DNA of 18,003 nt from contig CAZRHH010000064.1 of assembly GCA_964599885.1 (NCBI GenBank), positions 1 to 18,003 of the forward strand, given 5' to 3'. Below the pieces are notes generated by a model. That model saw nothing but the letters and a program-made list of their open reading frames with translations, made no database searches and was not told the DNA's origin. A program made the translations under genes and the position numbers. This stretch comes from CAZRHH01 sp964599885 (GTDB lineage: Bacteria > Chloroflexota > Dehalococcoidia > DSTF01 > JACRBR01). This document shows positions 13,792-18,003 of the stretch, piece by piece; positions within the stretch are counted from its first letter, which is position 1, and each line of letters begins with the position of its first letter.

Positions 13792-13821
13792 AAAACATCC
13801 AGCCCATCTGTGCCATCTGTG
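13792..13821. repeat. Dispersed intergenic element, copy B (AAAACATCC...CCATCTGTG x2)
   Basis: AAAACATCC, A, GCCCATCTGTG followed by a second CCATCTGTG. It is the partner of 3060-3081 and lies directly after the stop of the TgpA-like gene (minus strand, stop at 13830). The 13642-13829 stretch holds only repeats and no gene. Confidence 0.6.
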
Positions 13822-13829
13822 GATAGCCC

Positions 13830-16121
13830 CTACGCGTCGTCCACGCGCGGCCGCAGCCGGAGCACACGCCGCATCAGCCCGTTGCGGACGGACGCCCACG
13901 CCGTCTCGAGACGCTCGGTCTCTTCTTCGGACAGCTCCTTGTGGCCGAAGCGCGTGCGCTCGTACGCGCCCGCGAGATAGCCGACGCCGTCGGTGCCTGG
14001 GACGTCGTGCTGGAGGCGGGCGGCGAACTCGCGCGGCGTTTCGTTCGGTGCGCCGCCGTTACGGCTCCAGCGCGCGAGACGCTGCGTCTTCTCCCAGAAC
14101 TGCGCCGGCCGCGTCATGCTCCCGAGTCCGTATTCCCACGCGAATCGCCCGGCGCCAAGCAGCAGCGCCGCGATCCCACCGACGATCGCGAGTGTCACCA
14201 CGGCTCGCCATGAATTGGAGCCGCCGCCGTCCGTCGCCGCAAGATCGTCGGCCGGCTGTTGGATCGGATCGTTGATACCGAGGTCGATATCTTCTTCCGG
14301 CGCCAGGGTGGGGTCACGATCGCTGCCTCTTCCGCCCGCAGGCTCGGGTGCTGCGCCCGGGCGGTTGATCAGCGGCTGCGATGGCGTCGGGTTGAATTCG
14401 ACCCAGCCGGCCTCGGGGAAGTAAACCTCCGGCCAGGCGTATGCGCTCTTCTCCGTCAGTTCGTAGCGGGTTTCCGATTCCCCGACGCGGTACAGCGGAT
14501 CGACGACGTAGCCGGTGGCGACGCGCGCCGGGATACCGAGCGTGCGCAGCAGCACCGCCATCGCGGACGCGTGGTAGTCGAAGTAGCCGCGCTGGACGTC
14601 GAACAAGAAGTAGTCGACGGCGTCACGGCCCGGCGGTGTCGCGCCGACGCTGAAGTCGTTCGGGAACGTGCGCAGGTAGCGTTCGATAGCGGCGGCCTGA
14701 TCGTACGGCGTCGCCAGTTCGCCGACGACTTCCTCGGCCTTGCGATCGACACGTCGCGGCAGATCCCCAGGCACATCGAGATAGCGGTCGGTGACCCATT
14801 CGGGATAGTCCGTTCCGGCCGCGCGAAGTTGCTCGGCGCTGGCGATGCTGACGCTGCCGGTGACGCTGTACGTGTCACCGTCGCGGACGCGGCGGCGCGG
14901 TTCGAGGCTCGTGATGTCGGCGGCGTCTTCGCCGAGGTTGGCTTCGGCGCGCGTGTCGGACGCGACGGGCTGGCCGAGGCTGAACAGCAGATCGTCGCTT
15001 CCGCCCGCTACGGTGACGTTGACCGTTACGTCGCGGCGCGTCGCCGGGTCGTCGGGCACCCCGGCGCGTTCGTTGGGCGCAAGCGACAGGTCGCCTTCGA
15101 CATTCACCTTCCAGCCACTCGATGTGTACTCGTCGAACGACTGTGCGCGGAGGAAGGCCGCGATCTCGGGCGTGATCTCGACGTCGAGTTCGACGGCCTG
15201 GTTGTCGTTGAGGCGGATGTCGCCCTGCAGGGCGAGTGCATCTTCCAGGTTGTGGACGGCGATCGGTTTCTTCGCGTTGACGGAGATGAAGACGCGGCCG
15301 AGCGGCGCCAGCCTCGACGTCAACGGCGCCGTCGCGTCGTTCCAGCGACCGGCGGCGCTGTCGGAGCGCGACGGCAGCGGCATCTGCAGCATGAGTATGA
15401 GCAGCGCGACCGCCACCCAGAACGTGGCGTTGAGCACTGACAGGCTCAGGAACTCCGGATAGACGACGCGCTGGCGTTCCCACTCCGTCTCCTTGCGCGC
15501 GACGTGCAGCCGCATAACGAGCAGGACGGCGCCGAAGACGAAGACCACGAACGAATAGCTGAACTGTCCCGGGATGAAGCTGATGTTCCACATCAGCGCG
15601 ATGCCTCCCGGGATCAGCCCCAGCCAGGGGTTGCGCCAACGGAAGATCGCCCACGACGACACGTACGACCCAAGCCACAGAATTACGAGCAGCAGCACGA
15701 TGAACGGCAGCGGGTCCGTGCTGATGCCATCCTGCGTGACCACGGACCACCAGACGTACATGCGGTCGAGCAGCTCGTCCGTGCGGGCGGCCGGCGTGGC
15801 GCCGGGCACGATCGCCAGCAGTTGCAGGAAGACGAGCGCGCCGCCTGAGGCGAGCGCCAGCGGGTGCAGGAGGAATTCCGGCCAATGCACACGCGAGAGC
15901 GCATAGCCGACGATCAGCGCGGAGAAGCCGATCGGGTACAGGGAGGGCATCTCGTCGACCCAGTTCGCGCTGTCGACGGAATGTACGACGCTCATGAACA
16001 TGACCGTGACGATCAGGAACGTCAGCCAGTCTTCCCACGGCAGGAACGACGAGAGGCGTTCGTCGGCCGGCGCTTCGGGGCGGCGGCGCTGGAAGATCTC
16101 GTCCCAGTTTGCTTCGCGCAT
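13830..16121 (-). CDS. TgpA-like membrane protein with transglutaminase-like domain lacking the catalytic triad
   Basis: 763 aa. The N-terminal half (about 31-250) has six to seven hydrophobic segments (for example 31-48, 62-78, 86-106, 139-157, 187-205, 226-246), as in DUF3488/TgpA. An extracytoplasmic region (about 250-640) contains the transglutaminase-like core (about 470-580). One more transmembrane helix (about 639-659) precedes a cytoplasmic DUF4129-like tail (ETPREFAARL...). The core keeps ASAMAVLLRTLGIPARVATGY and AWPEVYFPEAGWVEFNPTP, but Phe514 stands where Cys is usual (GYFDYHASAM versus GYC..), Tyr561 where His is usual (YAW versus HAW) and Asn577 where Asp is usual (FNPT versus FDPT). 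It is therefore probably not a cysteine transamidase or protease. ATG 16121, four bases after the DUF58 gene stop: the last gene of the moxR-DUF58-TgpA operon. Confidence 0.9.
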   Translation of the reverse strand: MREANWDEIFQRRRPEAPADERLSSFLPWEDWLTFLIVTVMFMSVVHSVDSANWVDEMPSLYPIGFSALIVGYALSRVHWPEFLLHPLALASGGALVFLQLLAIVPGATPAARTDELLDRMYVWWSVVTQDGISTDPLPFIVLLLVILWLGSYVSSWAIFRWRNPWLGLIPGGIALMWNISFIPGQFSYSFVVFVFGAVLLVMRLHVARKETEWERQRVVYPEFLSLSVLNATFWVAVALLILMLQMPLPSRSDSAAGRWNDATAPLTSRLAPLGRVFISVNAKKPIAVHNLEDALALQGDIRLNDNQAVELDVEITPEIAAFLRAQSFDEYTSSGWKVNVEGDLSLAPNERAGVPDDPATRRDVTVNVTVAGGSDDLLFSLGQPVASDTRAEANLGEDAADITSLEPRRRVRDGDTYSVTGSVSIASAEQLRAAGTDYPEWVTDRYLDVPGDLPRRVDRKAEEVVGELATPYDQAAAIERYLRTFPNDFSVGATPPGRDAVDYFLFDVQRGYFDYHASAMAVLLRTLGIPARVATGYVVDPLYRVGESETRYELTEKSAYAWPEVYFPEAGWVEFNPTPSQPLINRPGAAPEPAGGRGSDRDPTLAPEEDIDLGINDPIQQPADDLAATDGGGSNSWRAVVTLAIVGGIAALLLGAGRFAWEYGLGSMTRPAQFWEKTQRLARWSRNGGAPNETPREFAARLQHDVPGTDGVGYLAGAYERTRFGHKELSEEETERLETAWASVRNGLMRRVLRLRPRVDDA

Positions 16122-16125
16122 GACG

Positions 16126-17373
16126 CTACCGCTCCGCTCGTTCGGCGGCGCCTGATTCGGCGCCGAGCGCGGCCTGCAGATCGTCGTCGCGCTTCACGAT
16201 GTACGTGAACACGTCCGTTGCGGCTAGCGACGCGAAGATGCCGAGCGAACTTTCAGCGCCGCCGAACGTACTCGGCTCGATGAGGATCGCCGCGACCTTG
16301 ACGCCGCGCTGCTGTAGCGCGCCGAGCCCTGCGACCCAGCGCTCGTCGGTCGATGGCGTGATGACGACGACCGTGGTGTGGCGGCCGAAGCGGCGCGCCT
16401 CATTCGAGAGCAGATCGCCGAGCGGCGCATCGCCCCAGCCGCGTGCCATCGCGAGCGATTCGAGGATGTGCGTGTACTGCTGCACGCCGCGATCGGCCTC
16501 GCGCACATCGAAGCTGCGGCCGAACGCCATGAAGCCGACGCTGCGGTTCGCGGTCAGGAAGTAACGCGCGACCGACGCTGCGATACGGACGCCGTACTCC
16601 TCGGTCGAGTCGTCGCCCTCGCCAAGCTGCGCGGCGCGTTCGAGATCGAGGATCACCCAGATGTCGGACGCGGGGTCGAGTTCAAATATCTTCACCATCA
16701 GTTCGCCGGTGCGGGCGCTGCTGGGCCAGTGGATGCGGTTGTAGCTGTCTCCGAACTCGTACGGGCGCACGCCGGACGCGTTGGGCGTGACGTAGTGCGT
16801 GCGGCGCCGAAAGCGCCCCTCGCCCGGCAGGTTCGCCGCGGGAACGGAGAAGTTCGGTAGTTCGACGGCGCGCGGGTAGACGAGAATGTTCTGCGCGCGC
16901 CCGTACGTTCGTGTGTGGCGGAAGAGTCCGAACGGGTCGCCGGTGGTGACTTCAACCGGGCCCATCGAGTACAACCCGCGGCGGCCGATGGTCGAGCGCA
17001 CGCGCCATGTCTTCGTGTTCTTCGCGCCGACGGTGACGACGCGCTTCGCGTTGTGGCCGGGCATCTCGCTCGGGTCGTCCACTTCGAGCCAGATCTTCGT
17101 CAGCCAGCTGCGGTTGTGGATCGTGATCCGCTCCTCGAATTCGGCGCCCTCCTGCAGGCGATCGACGTGGCGGTCGGGCGTGACTTCGAGGCCGGCGAGG
17201 TTGAGCCGCGACCAGGCGTAGGCCAGTGGCACGCCGATGATCGCGACGTACGCAAGCCGCCACGTCAGCCAGAATCCGGTCGAGAGCGCGATGATGATGC
17301 AGGCCGCCGACAGCAGTAGCACGGCGGTCAGCGTGCGGTTGGTGACGAACAGGCGGCGATAGAGCGACCGCAT
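16126..17373 (-). CDS. DUF58-domain membrane protein (MoxR-associated)
   Basis: 415 aa; two adjacent N-terminal transmembrane segments (about 14-34 and 36-54), a beta-rich middle, then the DUF58 signature at about 201-231 (GVRPYEFGDSYNRIHWPSSA and RTGELMVK) and a von Willebrand-A-like C-terminal half starting at IWVILDLE. The metal-site DxSxS motif is not intact there (Asp243 followed by LERA). The ATG at 17373 was chosen because it lies four bases after the moxR stop and begins the first membrane segment; the frame is open to 17433 but would then overlap moxR. DUF58 proteins typically act with a MoxR ATPase in chaperone-like assembly of cell-envelope or enzyme complexes; the client here is unknown. 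Confidence 0.9.
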   Translation of the reverse strand: MRSLYRRLFVTNRTLTAVLLLSAACIIIALSTGFWLTWRLAYVAIIGVPLAYAWSRLNLAGLEVTPDRHVDRLQEGAEFEERITIHNRSWLTKIWLEVDDPSEMPGHNAKRVVTVGAKNTKTWRVRSTIGRRGLYSMGPVEVTTGDPFGLFRHTRTYGRAQNILVYPRAVELPNFSVPAANLPGEGRFRRRTHYVTPNASGVRPYEFGDSYNRIHWPSSARTGELMVKIFELDPASDIWVILDLERAAQLGEGDDSTEEYGVRIAASVARYFLTANRSVGFMAFGRSFDVREADRGVQQYTHILESLAMARGWGDAPLGDLLSNEARRFGRHTTVVVITPSTDERWVAGLGALQQRGVKVAAILIEPSTFGGAESSLGIFASLAATDVFTYIVKRDDDLQAALGAESGAAERAER

Positions 17374-17377
17374 GGCG

Positions 17378-18003
<626 letters not shown>

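Noticed and set aside
14259..15440. Plus-strand frame of 393 aa opposite the TgpA-like gene
   Set aside because: The minus strand has transmembrane segments and a transglutaminase-like core; the plus frame has no domain and no ribosome binding site.

Overview
The window is GC-rich bacterial DNA from an assembled scaffold with one 100-N gap (10788-10887). Long open frames with strong G/C third-position bias, several ATGA/GTGA gene overlaps and a HerA/NurA pair beside SbcCD suggest a member of Chloroflexota or a similar deep-branching bacterial phylum, probably from the environment. This placement is inferred from gene content; no rRNA or marker gene is present.

Layout. (1) 1-7484, all minus strand: a DNA-end-processing block. 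In transcription order it reads a 5'-3' exonuclease/FEN-like nuclease, then nurA-herA (ATGA overlap), then sbcD-sbcC (GTGA overlap; sbcC runs off the left edge). A hairpin followed by a T-run lies between herA and sbcD. Together these genes encode the parts expected for processing double-strand-break ends: the Mre11/Rad50-type SbcD/SbcC, the HerA translocase with the NurA nuclease, and a flap/5' nuclease. (2) 7828-9253, plus strand: a small zinc-ribbon protein, a NarL/LuxR-type response regulator and a 100-aa helical protein, closed by a strong hairpin. Candidate regulatory repeats lie upstream of the first two genes. (3) 9578-10345, plus: an OmpR-type regulator with an altered receiver. Its stop lies 2 bp from the stop of a convergent 124-aa protein that resembles the N-terminal domain of a tyrosine recombinase. 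(4) 10726-10887: a heptanucleotide tandem array running into the gap. (5) 10896-13641: nitroreductase (minus), crotonase-family enzyme (plus) and purQ (plus, probably leaderless), with purQ flanked by two identical 34-bp palindromic repeats. (6) 13830-18003, minus: a moxR - DUF58 - TgpA-like operon (moxR truncated by the right edge) with 4-nt gaps between genes. The TgpA-like protein has lost all three catalytic residues of the transglutaminase triad.

The intergenic DNA is unusual. Most gaps between genes carry degenerate seven-base-period repeats, with a different word at each locus, plus short dispersed palindromes. No CRISPR array, tRNA, rRNA or intact mobile element was seen. The most interesting points are the compact archaeal-style end-resection cluster, the triad-less transglutaminase-like protein and the recurring heptad repeats.
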